A stretch of 64,000 nt of DNA from Propionibacteriales bacterium (GCA_026392465.1 JAPLCA010000006.1:1-64000); one strand, 5' to 3'. Counted from the stretch's first letter, positions 44,085-52,871 are shown. Notes: a model not told the origin generated them from the sequence alone. Translations and numbers: made by a program.

Positions 44085-44996
44085 TCAGGTGGTGAAGCGG
44101 AGCAGGGAGGGGGTGACGAGGATCGCCATGAAGACGATGCCGAGCAGGCTGGCTGGGATGTACATGCGCTCGGAGGTGGCGTTGGCCTTGCCGACCTCGG
44201 CGCTGAGCATCGCCGAGCGGAGTGCGGCGGCGCGGGCCCGGAGGTTGTTGTAGATCTGGGCTCCGTCCTGGCCGGACTGCTGCATGATGTCGGCGAGGTC
44301 ATCGAGCTCGGGGACGGCGAGCTCGTCGGCGAGACCGTGCAGGGAGTCCCAGGGTGCGCGGGTCATGTAGCGGGCGCGGCGCAGCTCGCTCTCGATCCGC
44401 TTGAAGACCCACTTGTCGCCGACCTCGGCTGCCGAGCGCAGCGCCTGCTGGCCGCTGGATCCGTCGCGGACGCCGGTGGCCACCATGTCGATGTAGGCGC
44501 CCAGGGCGCGGCTGAACTCGATGCGGGCCTTCTTGGCGTCGTCGGCGGCGTTGTAGTTGGGCATGAACCAGAACAGGGCTGCCAGGGCCAGCGAGCCGAG
44601 CGTCGGGATGGCGAACGGCAGCGGAAGGCCGATGAGAGTGAAGAAGGCGGCCAGCAGCGGCGGCATGATCAGGCCGAGCAGTGCCCAGACGACCTTCTCG
44701 CCGTAGAACCGGGTCTCGCTGATCTGCAGAATGGCCAGGTCCTTGCGGGGCGTGTGCGCCGAGGCGCCGCCGGGCAGGTTCTTCATCGCCCACAAGCCGA
44801 TCCGATCGACCGCCGAACTGGTGCCGGTGTCGGCGTCGGGGCCGGGAGTGTTGCGGCGGGGTACGACGTGGTCAGGTGAGAGACGGTCCAGCGCGTCGAC
44901 TAGGTCGGGGTCGGAGGGCGCAAGGCGCCATACGAGCAGGGCGAGGGCCAGCCCGAGGAGGGTGCCGCTGGCGAGCGCGATCTGCAGGCCGGTCAT
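44085..44996 (-). CDS. tadC: TadC-like inner-membrane platform protein
   Basis: A 303-residue type II secretion system F-family (GspF/T2SF) protein. Two long hydrophobic segments are present: VVWALLGLIMPPLLAAFFTL-type (about 105-150) and the C-terminal MYIPASLLGIVFMAILVTP. The cytoplasmic T2SF core is ALGAYIDMVATGVRDGSSGQ. Overlaps tadB by 4 nt (ATGA). Together with TadB it forms the membrane base on which TadA acts. Confidence 0.82.
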   Translation of the reverse strand: MTGLQIALASGTLLGLALALLVWRLAPSDPDLVDALDRLSPDHVVPRRNTPGPDADTGTSSAVDRIGLWAMKNLPGGASAHTPRKDLAILQISETRFYGEKVVWALLGLIMPPLLAAFFTLIGLPLPFAIPTLGSLALAALFWFMPNYNAADDAKKARIEFSRALGAYIDMVATGVRDGSSGQQALRSAAEVGDKWVFKRIESELRRARYMTRAPWDSLHGLADELAVPELDDLADIMQQSGQDGAQIYNNLRARAAALRSAMLSAEVGKANATSERMYIPASLLGIVFMAILVTPSLLRFTT

Positions 44997-45925
44997 GCGA
45001 GCGCTCCTTCCTTCTCGCCCGGCGCCGTGCGCTGGGCGGCGCGGTGCGCGTTGCGGGCCTGGAGGTCGAGGAACCGCGGGAGTGGCTTGGCGACGGCCAT
45101 CCGGCGCATCCACAGCAGGGTGGCCACGTAGGCCGAGAGCAGGACGGCGAGGATGACCTGGCCCAGCGGGGACCCGTAGGGCTCGATGTAGTCGCCGGTG
45201 AAGGCGAGCATGCCGAGCACACCGAGGGTGATCACTGTGACGGTGCGGGCGGTGGTGCGGGGCTTGGCTTGGTCGGCGGCGATTTGGCGGCGGGCGCGCA
45301 CGTCGGAGGCGACGGTCTCGGCGAGGGCGTCCAACGCCTTCGACAGTCCAGCCTGGCCGCGGCCACTGGCTGCCAGGATCAGCTGGCTGGCCACGACGTC
45401 GCCGGTAGAGTCGTTGAGGTCCTCGGCGAAGGCGCGCAGCACGTCCTCGGTATTGGCGGTGTTGTTCCACAACCGGGAGACCATCAGCCCGACCTCACGC
45501 TCGATCGGCGCCGGCGCGGACTGCAGGGACTTGATGAGCGCCGAGCGCAGGGACTGGCCGGCGGTCAGCTTGCCCGACAGCGACCGAGTCCACTCCTCGA
45601 GCGCCTCGAGCTTCTCGATGCTCGCGGCCGCCGGCGGGGGCGTCAGCAACAGCGGGATACCGACGATCCCGGCCGGGACGAGCACGATCGCGATCACCCA
45701 GCCGGTCACCAGCGCGACCAGGAGGCCGGCCACGGCTCCGCCGACCATCAGCATCCGGGTGCGCCGGTCGAGCCGGACGAACCAGTTCCCCAGCCGCCCG
45801 AACGGTGTGACGGTCCGGGCGGGCCGCGGCAGCTTGGGCGGCGCGGGGATCAGCGCGTAGACCATCCCGATCAGGCCGATGACGATGAGCGCGCCGAAGA
45901 CAGCGGGCAGGAACGCGGTACTCAT
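44993..45925 (-). CDS. tadB: TadB-like inner-membrane platform protein
   Basis: A 310-residue T2SF-family protein with hydrophobic helices at the N-terminus (FGALIVIGLIGMVYALIP), in a pair around residues 58-95 and in the C-terminal third. The cytosolic T2SF core has SLSGKLTAGQSLRSALIKSL and ASQLILAASGRGQAGLSKAL. Translationally coupled to tadA upstream and tadC downstream (4-nt overlaps). Confidence 0.82.
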   Translation of the reverse strand: MSTAFLPAVFGALIVIGLIGMVYALIPAPPKLPRPARTVTPFGRLGNWFVRLDRRTRMLMVGGAVAGLLVALVTGWVIAIVLVPAGIVGIPLLLTPPPAAASIEKLEALEEWTRSLSGKLTAGQSLRSALIKSLQSAPAPIEREVGLMVSRLWNNTANTEDVLRAFAEDLNDSTGDVVASQLILAASGRGQAGLSKALDALAETVASDVRARRQIAADQAKPRTTARTVTVITLGVLGMLAFTGDYIEPYGSPLGQVILAVLLSAYVATLLWMRRMAVAKPLPRFLDLQARNAHRAAQRTAPGEKEGALA

Positions 45926-47604
45926 GACGTGGCCACCCCCGGGTTGGCCTGGGACTCGGCCTTGTACGCCTCGAGGTCGAACCCGTGCCGCGCCAGCTCC
46001 TGGGCGAGGAAGCTGTCGAGCTTCCCGGTGGCGACGGCCTGGCCGAGCTGGTTGGGCGCGAAGATCGGGGTGGTGGCGTATCCCCTGGCGGCGTCGATGC
46101 TCGGCTGGACGACCAGGACCTCCTCGACCCAGCGCTGCTTGCGGAAGGTGCCGTCGGGATTGGGGACGACCTCCGAGCGCAGGTACATCACGATGTCGAT
46201 CGCGGCAGCAAGCTTGCTGATCGCCAGCTCACGGGTGACCTGCGGGCCCTTCTCCATGGCGCAGGAGACGAGCTTCTCGATGGTGTGCTCGGCGCTGCGT
46301 GCGTGGGTGGTGCTGATCGAGCCCGGGCCGGACTCCATGGCCTTGAGCATGTTCCAGACCTCGGGGCCGCGGACCTCGCCGACGATCTGGCGGGCGAGGT
46401 TGAACCGGAAGGAGTGGTGGATGGCCTCCTCGAGGCTGAACTCACCGGCCTGGCGGCCGTCGATGCCGACCTCGCCGGATCCGGGGCGGTGCTCCCATGC
46501 GTGAACAATCTTGTGGCGGTCGACGAGCTCATGCAGGTGCAGCTCGAACTCGGTCTCGAAGGTGCCGATCATCTCCCAGGGCGGGATACACGAGCACAGT
46601 GCTCGGACCCAGGTGGTCTTGCCGCTGCCTTGGACCCCGGAGACGACGATGCTCTTGCCGGCGCGCACGCAGGCTGCGACGAAGTCGGCCAGGACCGGAC
46701 TGCACGCCTTGCGGCCGTAGACCATCTCGTCCATCGACACCTCGCGCAAACCGTGGCGACGGATCACGACCGAGGTGTAGGCCATCACCCAGGAGCCGGC
46801 CGCGAGCCGCGCTCCGCCGGGCAGCCGGAGGTCCATGTGCGGCCGCGCCTCGGTGAAGGGCCGGTTCTGCCGGGCGCCGAGGTCGGAGACGAACTCACGC
46901 AGCTCGTCCTCGGAGTCGGCGATCGGGGCGGCCTCGACCAGCCTGCCGTCGACCAGCTCCAGCCAGACCGAGCAGACCGGGCCGCGGGCGATGACGATGA
47001 TGTTCTCGACGTCCTCGCGCTCGACCAGGGGCTGCAGGCGGCCGAGTCCGAACAGGGCGGCGTGGAGGGCGGACTTGAGGGCCTTCTCCTGGCCCTTCGT
47101 CCACGGCGGCCGGCCGGTGGAGACCAGCGTCTCGGCCTCGGACTTGATGAGCTCCTCGATGACGTCGAGGCCCATCTGCTCGCGGTCTTCTTCGGTGACC
47201 CGGCCACCTTCCTTGTCGAGCCGGGCGGTCAGTCGCGACGAGATCTCGGCGCGATACTGCGCGATCAGCTCCCAGTCCAACTGGACCTCGCCGTCCGCAC
47301 CGTGGATGTGATGGTGCTCCTCCGGTGTGGGCGCCATCAGCGGGCGCAAGCTGAACTCCGAGCGGGCGCGGCCGGGCAGCTGGCCCTCGCCTTCGCTGGT
47401 CCAGGCGCCGGCGAAGATCGGCAGTGAGGTCGGGTCGTGGGCCTCGACGCCCGGCGGCGGAGGCGGCGGAGTGCCGTTGGTGCCGCGGCCGCGGGCGAAG
47501 GGCGAGGTTTGCTCGCGGTTCGCGGCGTGGCGGGCATCGAGCCACTCGTCGGCGCGCAGCGGGTGACGATCGTTGGTCTCCTGGTGGTGTCCGTTGGTGC
47601 TCAT
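45922..47604 (-). CDS. tadA: TadA/CpaF-family secretion ATPase
   Basis: A 560-residue type II/IV secretion ATPase that powers pilus assembly. Walker A is GVQGSGKTTW (about 323-332); the C-terminal FNLARQIVGEVRGPEVWNML and the His motif STTHARSAEHTI (about 433) are typical of VirB11/CpaF ATPases. An N-terminal region of about 115 residues is Pro/Gly-rich and probably disordered. The ATG at 47,604 overlaps the tadZ-like gene. Confidence 0.9.
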   Translation of the reverse strand: MSTNGHHQETNDRHPLRADEWLDARHAANREQTSPFARGRGTNGTPPPPPPGVEAHDPTSLPIFAGAWTSEGEGQLPGRARSEFSLRPLMAPTPEEHHHIHGADGEVQLDWELIAQYRAEISSRLTARLDKEGGRVTEEDREQMGLDVIEELIKSEAETLVSTGRPPWTKGQEKALKSALHAALFGLGRLQPLVEREDVENIIVIARGPVCSVWLELVDGRLVEAAPIADSEDELREFVSDLGARQNRPFTEARPHMDLRLPGGARLAAGSWVMAYTSVVIRRHGLREVSMDEMVYGRKACSPVLADFVAACVRAGKSIVVSGVQGSGKTTWVRALCSCIPPWEMIGTFETEFELHLHELVDRHKIVHAWEHRPGSGEVGIDGRQAGEFSLEEAIHHSFRFNLARQIVGEVRGPEVWNMLKAMESGPGSISTTHARSAEHTIEKLVSCAMEKGPQVTRELAISKLAAAIDIVMYLRSEVVPNPDGTFRKQRWVEEVLVVQPSIDAARGYATTPIFAPNQLGQAVATGKLDSFLAQELARHGFDLEAYKAESQANPGVATS

Positions 47605-48440
47605 GCGTGGCCTCCGTTCGTGGAAGCGAGGGCGGCCTGGTTGGCGCCGAGGATGGACTGGATTGCGGCGGTGCTGCCCCGGTAGCCGCGCCGCAGCCCA
47701 GAGGACTCGAACTTGCGTGGCTTGCGGGCGCCGTGGGAGTAGACCTCGGCCACCTCGGGCTCCCAGTCCACGGAGGCGACCACGGGAATCTGGAGCGCCT
47801 TGGCGATGTGGCGTGCGGTGTACGGCCGGACTCGGGCGCCGGTGGGCACCGTAGGCCAACGTCGCTCCTCGTCGACGAGCAGGACCCCGAGGCGAGACAG
47901 GCCACCGACCGCGGCGAACTGTGCACGCAGGGTCTTGGCCCAGCTGGTGGCGCCGGCCAGCGCCGGCAGCGAGCTGCGGGTGACGAGCAGGGTCAGGTCG
48001 GATGCAGCGATGAGCGGCTGGGGCCAGCCGACGAGGCCGAGTCGGCCGGCGTCGACGATGACGTCCTGACCGTTGCGCTCGAGGGCGCGCAGCTGCTCGG
48101 TGAGCGGCTCCCACAAGGGCAGCAGGCTGGGGGCCTGCTCGTGGGCCCGGATGCCGGGCAGGAACCAGGCCGAGCGCTCGGCCGACGCCTCGGGGTCCAG
48201 CAGCAGCGTCTCGCGGGGCAGTGCGTCGGCCAGCGTCCCCTCGCGCAGGGAGAGGGCGAGGTTGATCAGCCCGCCGGTCGGCTCCTGGGTACCGTGGAAG
48301 TAGCCGGCGAAGACCGAGGAGGATCCGGTCGGGTCGGCGTCGACCAGGAGCACGGGTCGGTGCCAGTTGAGGGTGAGCCCGAGCGCCGAGGTGGAGACGC
48401 CGGGCGAACCGCTGGCGGAGGCCAGGACTATCAGCGCCAT
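47601..48440 (-). CDS. TadZ/CpaE-like ParA-superfamily protein with degenerate P-loop
   Basis: A 279-residue protein starting MALIVLASASGSPGVSTSALGL. It aligns with ParA-like ATPases (VLLVDADPTGSS; VIVDAGRLG), but the P-loop reads SPGVSTS where GGVGKTT is expected, so the catalytic lysine is replaced by serine. Loss of the lysine is common in TadZ/CpaE localisation proteins. It likely places the pilus machinery on the membrane and acts before TadA. Confidence 0.78.
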   Translation of the reverse strand: MALIVLASASGSPGVSTSALGLTLNWHRPVLLVDADPTGSSSVFAGYFHGTQEPTGGLINLALSLREGTLADALPRETLLLDPEASAERSAWFLPGIRAHEQAPSLLPLWEPLTEQLRALERNGQDVIVDAGRLGLVGWPQPLIAASDLTLLVTRSSLPALAGATSWAKTLRAQFAAVGGLSRLGVLLVDEERRWPTVPTGARVRPYTARHIAKALQIPVVASVDWEPEVAEVYSHGARKPRKFESSGLRRGYRGSTAAIQSILGANQAALASTNGGHA

Positions 48441-48443
48441 GCC

Positions 48444-49124
48444 TCAGCGCTCCCGGGCGTCCAGGACGAGTGCGACCCTTCCGGTAGCGGCCCGGGCAGC
48501 CAGGTCGGCGGCCTCGGCTTCGGGGACCGAGACGTCGACGACGGTCTCCCCCGTCTCCTCCGCCCGGCTAACACCAACGACGGTGGCCTCGATCGTGACC
48601 GGCTCCTTGTCGGTGATCTCGCCCTGGTCGCCGGGTGTGGTGACGATCCGGACGACGTCGCCGCCGTAGAGCGGCTCCGAGGGCATCTGCGCGGGAGTGA
48701 GACTGATGCCCACCAGGGACTCCCCCTCCCCCGGCACCAGGTTGTCGGTGACTGCCTGCGCGGTGAGCAGAGTGCCGGCCCACAGGTCGACGGCAGCGCG
48801 GCTGCCCTCGAGCTCCGCCTTCTGGCTGCCGGGGACCGGCGTCAACGCCGGGTCGACACTGACCCGCACGACGGCGAGGTCGCCGGCCTCGATGATCTCG
48901 CCGCGCTTGATGTCGCTGCTGACGACCAAGACCTCTCGGGTGTCATTAACAGACGTGTACGCGTAGCCGGTACCTAGCGCACCAGCAGCGACCAAGCCTG
49001 CGCAGAGTGCAAACACCCACCGCCTGGGGCGTTGTCTGAAGGGCCGGTAGTGGGTGACGTGGGGCGTGGCCGCGACATCGGAGGGTGCTTCGCCCGACCG
49101 GTCCTGAGTGATGTTCATCGACAT
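48444..49124 (-). CDS. SAF-domain (CpaB/RcpC-like) pilus protein
   Basis: A 226-residue protein: cytosolic N-terminus, one membrane helix (about 40-60, WVFALCAGLVAAGALGTGYAYTS), a SAF domain (about 68-130: VLVVSSDIKRGEIIEAGDL) and a beta-rich C-terminal domain. CpaB/RcpC proteins help form the outer pilus complex. The gene starts the minus-strand Tad operon, preceded by motif copy 4; starts at 49,154 and 49,118 are alternatives. Confidence 0.7.
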   Translation of the reverse strand: MSMNITQDRSGEAPSDVAATPHVTHYRPFRQRPRRWVFALCAGLVAAGALGTGYAYTSVNDTREVLVVSSDIKRGEIIEAGDLAVVRVSVDPALTPVPGSQKAELEGSRAAVDLWAGTLLTAQAVTDNLVPGEGESLVGISLTPAQMPSEPLYGGDVVRIVTTPGDQGEITDKEPVTIEATVVGVSRAEETGETVVDVSVPEAEAADLAARAATGRVALVLDARER

Positions 49125-49150
49125 GGATCCCGAGTCCTCTCGTGTCTCGA

Positions 49151-49187
49151 TCACCTACGTGTCAAGCCGGGTTCGGAGCGATCATCG
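49151..49187 (-). promoter_or_regulatory. Bipartite element motif, copy 4 (Tad operon)
   Basis: In gene orientation CGATGATCGC (far, 49,178-49,187) and AGGTGATC (near, first base 49,156), 31 bp apart, 32 bp before the Tad operon start. TTGACA lies just before the near site. Confidence 0.6.
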
Positions 49188-49446
49188 CCAACCCAACTCG
49201 ACAAGACGACACTAGTGCATTTCTATCGAGCGAGTGGATATCCACAGGTGACCAACTCCGAGATGTCATCGCCCGGGCCCTGACTGGAAGCTGTTGCGCG
49301 GCCCAGTCCCCCCGATGGGACCGATCAATTTCGCGCACCGAATGTCCGGATCTATGGGACCACAAAATCATCCGGTTCTCCCGGGGAGAACCTGTTCCTT
49401 GTGGATAACCGTCAACCCGGGGCGTTTGCGCGTTGTCTGCCCGGAG
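49188..49446. other. Intergenic region with DnaA-box-like sequences
   Basis: There is no gene in these 259 bp. TGTGGATAA (49,400-49,408) is the reverse complement of the consensus DnaA box TTATCCACA. ATATCCACA (49,238-49,246) is a one-mismatch box lying in the palindrome GTGGATATCCAC (49,234-49,245). Confidence 0.45.
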
Positions 49447-49893
49447 CTAGATCTCCTCGCGCTGCAGGCGTTGACGTTGTGCCTCGTAGAAGGCGGCGAC
49501 GACGACATCAATAGGGTGCCCCGAGGCACCGGCGAGTTTGTCGAGTTGCCTGGCCGCAGGGAGCCGAGCCCAGCGGCCTTGCTCCCATGCGTAGTAGGTA
49601 GGCACAGCAACATTCACGGCCGCCGCCAGCTTGGGGACTGTCAGTCCGGCCTGCAGACGCAGAGCCCTGAGGTCGGGGATCTCACCGTCAATGTGAATGA
49701 GACGAAGGGTCGGGATGTCCAGTGCCCTTGCGAGCTTGACCAGGAAATCCGGCCGGGGAACGGACGTGCCGAGCTCCCAGCGCGAGATGCGCTCCCCGCC
49801 AGCAGCACCGACGAGACGCGCCAGCTCGTGCTGGGTCAGGCCCGCCTTCTCGCGTGCTGCCCGCAACTCCGAGGGGTCGACTCCGGTAACCAT
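49447..49893 (-). CDS. XRE-family regulator with two tandem helix-turn-helix domains
   Basis: A 148-residue protein. HTH 1 (about 6-60): ELRAAREKAGLTQHELARLV then RISRWELGTSVPRPD. HTH 2 (about 74-130): ALRLQAGLTVPKLAAAVNVAVPTYYAWEQG. The two domains suggest it binds paired sites. It stands alone on the minus strand between the Tad operon and the genes at 50 kb and is the best local candidate for a regulator of the bipartite motif (inference). Confidence 0.78.
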   Translation of the reverse strand: MVTGVDPSELRAAREKAGLTQHELARLVGAAGGERISRWELGTSVPRPDFLVKLARALDIPTLRLIHIDGEIPDLRALRLQAGLTVPKLAAAVNVAVPTYYAWEQGRWARLPAARQLDKLAGASGHPIDVVVAAFYEAQRQRLQREEI

Positions 49894-50036
49894 CAGCGAC
49901 GAACACTAGCGACAGGGAGAACGATCACAGTTCCGCGACCGCGCCGAGGTGCTCGAACTCCTGGGCACAGTCCAGCCGCCAGCCGCCCCGGAGGCTGCAG
50001 CCGCCCCGGTGGACTGCTTCACCCCCGAACGCCTCT

Positions 50037-50073
50037 TGCTGATCGCTCGGACGCTCCTCAATCACAAAGGTGA
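50037..50073 (+). promoter_or_regulatory. Bipartite element motif, copy 5
   Basis: TGCTGATCGC at 50,037 and AGGTGACC at 50,068, 31 bp apart; 34 bp before the ATG at 50,102. Confidence 0.6.
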
Positions 50074-50101
50074 CCCGCACCTGGATGGCAGAATCCCCGT
50101 G

Positions 50102-50781
50102 ATGACTACACCAGACCGCTACTCCCCTGCGGCCGGCTGATCGGGTGGGCTGCACGATCCTGGCGCGACCGGCGCATCGACGACCTCCTGGCGGCCGTCT
50201 CCGACCTCGGCATGACGATGTCCCGGTCCGCTGCCGGCGAGTTGCTCGACGAACGGGTCAAGTTCGTCGCTGAGCAGATGCGTGTCACAGAGACCACCGC
50301 CCGCCGGTACCTCACCGACGATGCCCTCGCCGGCATGGCCAGGGAGATCGTCTTCGGCTTCGTCGACGAGACACCGGGTGCGGACCTGATGAGCGCACCG
50401 CGGACCGCCGCGGTTCCCGTGAGGTTCGCCGGCCGGGTCTTCGCGGGGTTGGGCGAGGTCGTCCGCATCCTCCTCGTCGAGCGCGACGATCTCGAGCACA
50501 CCCGCGATCGGGTGGCTCAGATCGCGCACGCGCAGAGCTATCTCGGACTGCTGGTCCATGACCAGGTGGCCACCACAGGCTTCTACGACGAGCCGTCGGT
50601 CCAGATGCCCCCGGCGCTTCTCCTGCGCGTGGCGCGCATCCTGGAGACCGCCGCAGACCTGGTGGAGGATGGCCTGATCGGCTACCAGGGGGATCCGGAG
50701 CAGAGCGCTGGGCTCCCATCAGCCTTCCGCCGGGACGTTCGCCTGATGCGCACCATGGCCGGGCAGGAGTCGAGCACGTGA
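50102..50781 (+). CDS. Hypothetical element protein, apparent frameshift near its start
   Basis: The body (50,212-50,781, 189 residues from MTMSRSAAGELLDERVKFVA) is a clear open frame with RVTETTARRYLTDDALAGM, an HTH-like segment, and a helical C-terminus. The reading frame of this body extends upstream through GWAARSWRDRRIDDLLAAVSD without a start codon. An ATG at 50,102 (MTTPDRYSPAAG) lies at the right distance from motif copy 5 but runs into a stop after 12 codons; a one-base change near 50,135 would join the two. If no error exists, the start is 50,212. Confidence 0.5.
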
Positions 50782-50820
50782 CGGAGACCGCAGCTCGAGT
50801 CCTCGCCCTGTACGCCCCGG

Positions 50821-50976
50821 GTGCAGGAGATCCCGCCCGACCACCGCGGCGGCTACACCCTCGGCCGAGACGAGTTGACCGTCCAGGACTCCGACTACGA
50901 CCAGGCGCTCGCGGCCGCCCGACTCCGCGTTCCTGACGGGTGGCGAATCATCGCCCTGCGAGTCGTGCGCAGCTAG
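50821..50976 (+). CDS. Small hypothetical protein
   Basis: A 51-residue frame (from GTG at 50,821) reading VQEIPPDHRGGYTLGRDELTV, then DYDQALAAARLRVPDGWRII and stopping at 50,976. The composition is protein-like and the frame is open from the stop of the preceding gene, but there is no clear ribosome binding site. Confidence 0.4.
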   Translation: MQEIPPDHRGGYTLGRDELTVQDSDYDQALAAARLRVPDGWRIIALRVVRS

Positions 50977-51060
50977 CAGCGGATCCGACGCTGCCGTGCC
51001 CGCCGCCGGTGCACTACGCGTGCCGGCCCAGGCCGGTGAGCTGGCGAAAGTACCTCGCGC

Positions 51061-51097
51061 AGCTGATCGCTCCCAAGGTCCGGGATCACCTAGGTGA
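51061..51097 (+). promoter_or_regulatory. Bipartite element motif, copy 6
   Basis: AGCTGATCGC at 51,061 and AGGTGACC at 51,092, 31 bp apart, 26 bp before the start at 51,118. The near site lies in a perfect 12-bp palindrome TCACCTAGGTGA (51,086-51,097). Confidence 0.65.
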
Positions 51098-51117
51098 CCA
51101 AGCAGAGGAGGACCCAG

Positions 51118-51432
51118 ATGAGCACTTCACCCGCAGAGCAGCCGGGCCCCGGCTTCGTCACCTTCACCCAGCAGGGCGACCGCGCCCTCGATCGCCTCGC
51201 CGCCGACCTGGTCGACCACTGCGACGGCTCCGCCGGCAGCATCGCCGACATTCTCGAGCAGGTGCTGTCCGCCGACATCGCCGAGCTTGCCGACAAGCTC
51301 GGCGAATCCCTCGTCTGCGGCGAGGCCGGCCCAGCCCCCGAGAGTCCCGACCAGGCAGCCCGTAGACCCCTCGGCGCCGACCGGTCCACTGCCGGCGGCG
51401 CTCCTCCCCCGCCACGCCGGATCGGCCGTTGA
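51118..51432 (+). CDS. Hypothetical element protein
   Basis: A 104-residue protein (ATG at 51,118 after GAGGAGGA). The middle, RALDRLAADLVDHCDGSAGS and IADILEQVLSADIAELADKL, is helical; the last 35 residues are Pro/Ala-rich. No family recognised. It precedes the AAA ATPase gene by about 100 bp. Confidence 0.55.
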   Translation: MSTSPAEQPGPGFVTFTQQGDRALDRLAADLVDHCDGSAGSIADILEQVLSADIAELADKLGESLVCGEAGPAPESPDQAARRPLGADRSTAGGAPPPPRRIGR

Positions 51433-51474
51433 CACGCCGGTCCCACGCGCGAGAGCTCGCCCGCCGAGTGACCA

Positions 51475-51518
51475 CCTAGACTGACCTAGAAAACCCCCTA
51501 AATCTAGGTGAGTCTAGG
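51475..51518 (+). promoter_or_regulatory. Inverted repeat directly before the AAA ATPase gene
   Basis: CCTAGACTGACCTAGA (51,475-51,490) is the near-perfect inverse (15/16) of TCTAGGTGAGTCTAGG (51,503-51,518) with a 12-nt spacer. Each arm contains two CTAG cores. It lies 13 bp before the GTG at 51,531 and is probably an operator. Confidence 0.6.
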
Positions 51519-51530
51519 AAGGTGGCGCTG

Positions 51531-52871
51531 GTGGATCAGAGCCCGTACACGCCCGGTGCTGGGCACAACCCGCCCGTCCTGGCAGGACGCGACGGCCTTC
51601 TCCGTGACTGGCACTTGGTGCTCAACGACATTGTCGCTGGCGGCCGCGTCCGTGCCCAGGACATGATCCTTGCCGGCCCGCGCGGCGTGGGGAAGACCGT
51701 CACGGTGAGCGCGTTCGCGGACCTTGGCAAGGAGCAAGGCTTCGAGGTGGTCAACCTCCAGGCTGTGTCGGGCCACGCTGGTCTTGTAGAGGCGCTGCTC
51801 CAGCGCGCTCGCACCCGTATGGCGGAGGAGGCCGGCCCCTGGCAGCGCGCCCGCAAGGCCTTCGAGCGGATCGGTGGGGTCAACCTCAGCATCGCGGGCA
51901 TCGGTGCCGGGATCTCTACCCACCAATCCGACGCCGCAGCACCGGGCCTGGACGCGGGAACGCTCGCTGACGCCCTGGCCACGCTGGCGGCCGAGGTCCG
52001 CAAGGACGCCCACAGCGGCGGCCTGCTGATCACCGTCGATGAACTCCAGGTCGCCTCTGGGCCCGACCTCGCCCTGCTCGCGGCGACGCTGCACCGACTC
52101 AACGTCGACCACCCCTCCGCACCGGTCCTCTTCGCCGGCACCGGACTGCCCTTCACCCCCGATGCACTCCGCAAGGCCGGCGTGACCCACCCAGACCGCC
52201 TCTTCGTGCTGGAGCCCATCCCGCTGACGCTCGAACCCGATGACGCCCGATACGCCGTGGTGGAGCCAGCACGCCGGGCCGGTGTCGCGTGGACTCCCGA
52301 GGCGGCTGCAGCCGTGGTCGAGGCCAGCAACGGCTACCCGGCCCACCTGCAGCTGTTCGCCCACGCCATCTGGACATCCGCGCCTGGGCCCGACCAGATC
52401 ACCCTCGGCGACGTCGAAGCCGCACTCCCCCAGGTCGCCGACATGCTCGAACGCCGCACGCTTGGTCCCCGCTGGGACCGCATCAGCGATCGCCAGATGG
52501 AGTTCCTTGCCGCCCTCGCTCTGCACGGCGGGCGCGCCTCGACAGCGGCGATCGCCAAGACTCTCGGTCGCTCCCAGCAAGAGCTGTCCTGGCTCCGCGA
52601 GGAGCTCATCGAGGAGGGCGACGTCTACGCACCCAAACGCGGCCAGCTGGCGATGGCGGTTCCGCTCTTTAACCGCTTCGTTCTGAGCCACTACGAACGC
52701 ACGCGGCCCGAGGCAGCGACCGAACTGCTGAGCCTGCAGAAGATGATCGCGAACGCCGGGCTGGATCCGTCAGCAGCCCACGCGGATCGGGACATGCTGC
52801 GCCGAAGCAAGCAGAACGAGACCCGCCAGGTGCCACCGCCCAGCGGCGAATCTGTGCGGCCGCGCTCCTGA
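51531..52871 (+). CDS. AAA+ ATPase with C-terminal winged helix
   Basis: A 446-residue ATP-binding protein of the ORC/Cdc6-like or MNS-type AAA group. Walker A is LAGPRGVGKTVTV (about 47-59), Walker B is GGLLITVDELQ, and sensor-like FAGTGLPFT follows. The C-terminal part (about 310-400) is winged-helix (RQMEFLAALALHGGRASTAAI). The start is the GTG at 51,531 (AGGAAGG 9 nt upstream); 51,522 is possible. It may be an element-encoded DNA-remodelling ATPase. Its role (replication, regulation, defence) is not shown. Confidence 0.7.
   Translation: MDQSPYTPGAGHNPPVLAGRDGLLRDWHLVLNDIVAGGRVRAQDMILAGPRGVGKTVTVSAFADLGKEQGFEVVNLQAVSGHAGLVEALLQRARTRMAEEAGPWQRARKAFERIGGVNLSIAGIGAGISTHQSDAAAPGLDAGTLADALATLAAEVRKDAHSGGLLITVDELQVASGPDLALLAATLHRLNVDHPSAPVLFAGTGLPFTPDALRKAGVTHPDRLFVLEPIPLTLEPDDARYAVVEPARRAGVAWTPEAAAAVVEASNGYPAHLQLFAHAIWTSAPGPDQITLGDVEAALPQVADMLERRTLGPRWDRISDRQMEFLAALALHGGRASTAAIAKTLGRSQQELSWLREELIEEGDVYAPKRGQLAMAVPLFNRFVLSHYERTRPEAATELLSLQKMIANAGLDPSAAHADRDMLRRSKQNETRQVPPPSGESVRPRS

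Noticed and set aside
45198-47427. Long plus-strand frames across the Tad operon
   Set aside because: They are antisense to tadB and tadA, which carry clear family motifs and 4-nt couplings.
51086-51097. AGGTGA of the bipartite motif as a Shine-Dalgarno sequence
   Set aside because: The sites lie 26-59 nt before the start codons, and separate GGAGG-type sites exist closer to several of the starts.
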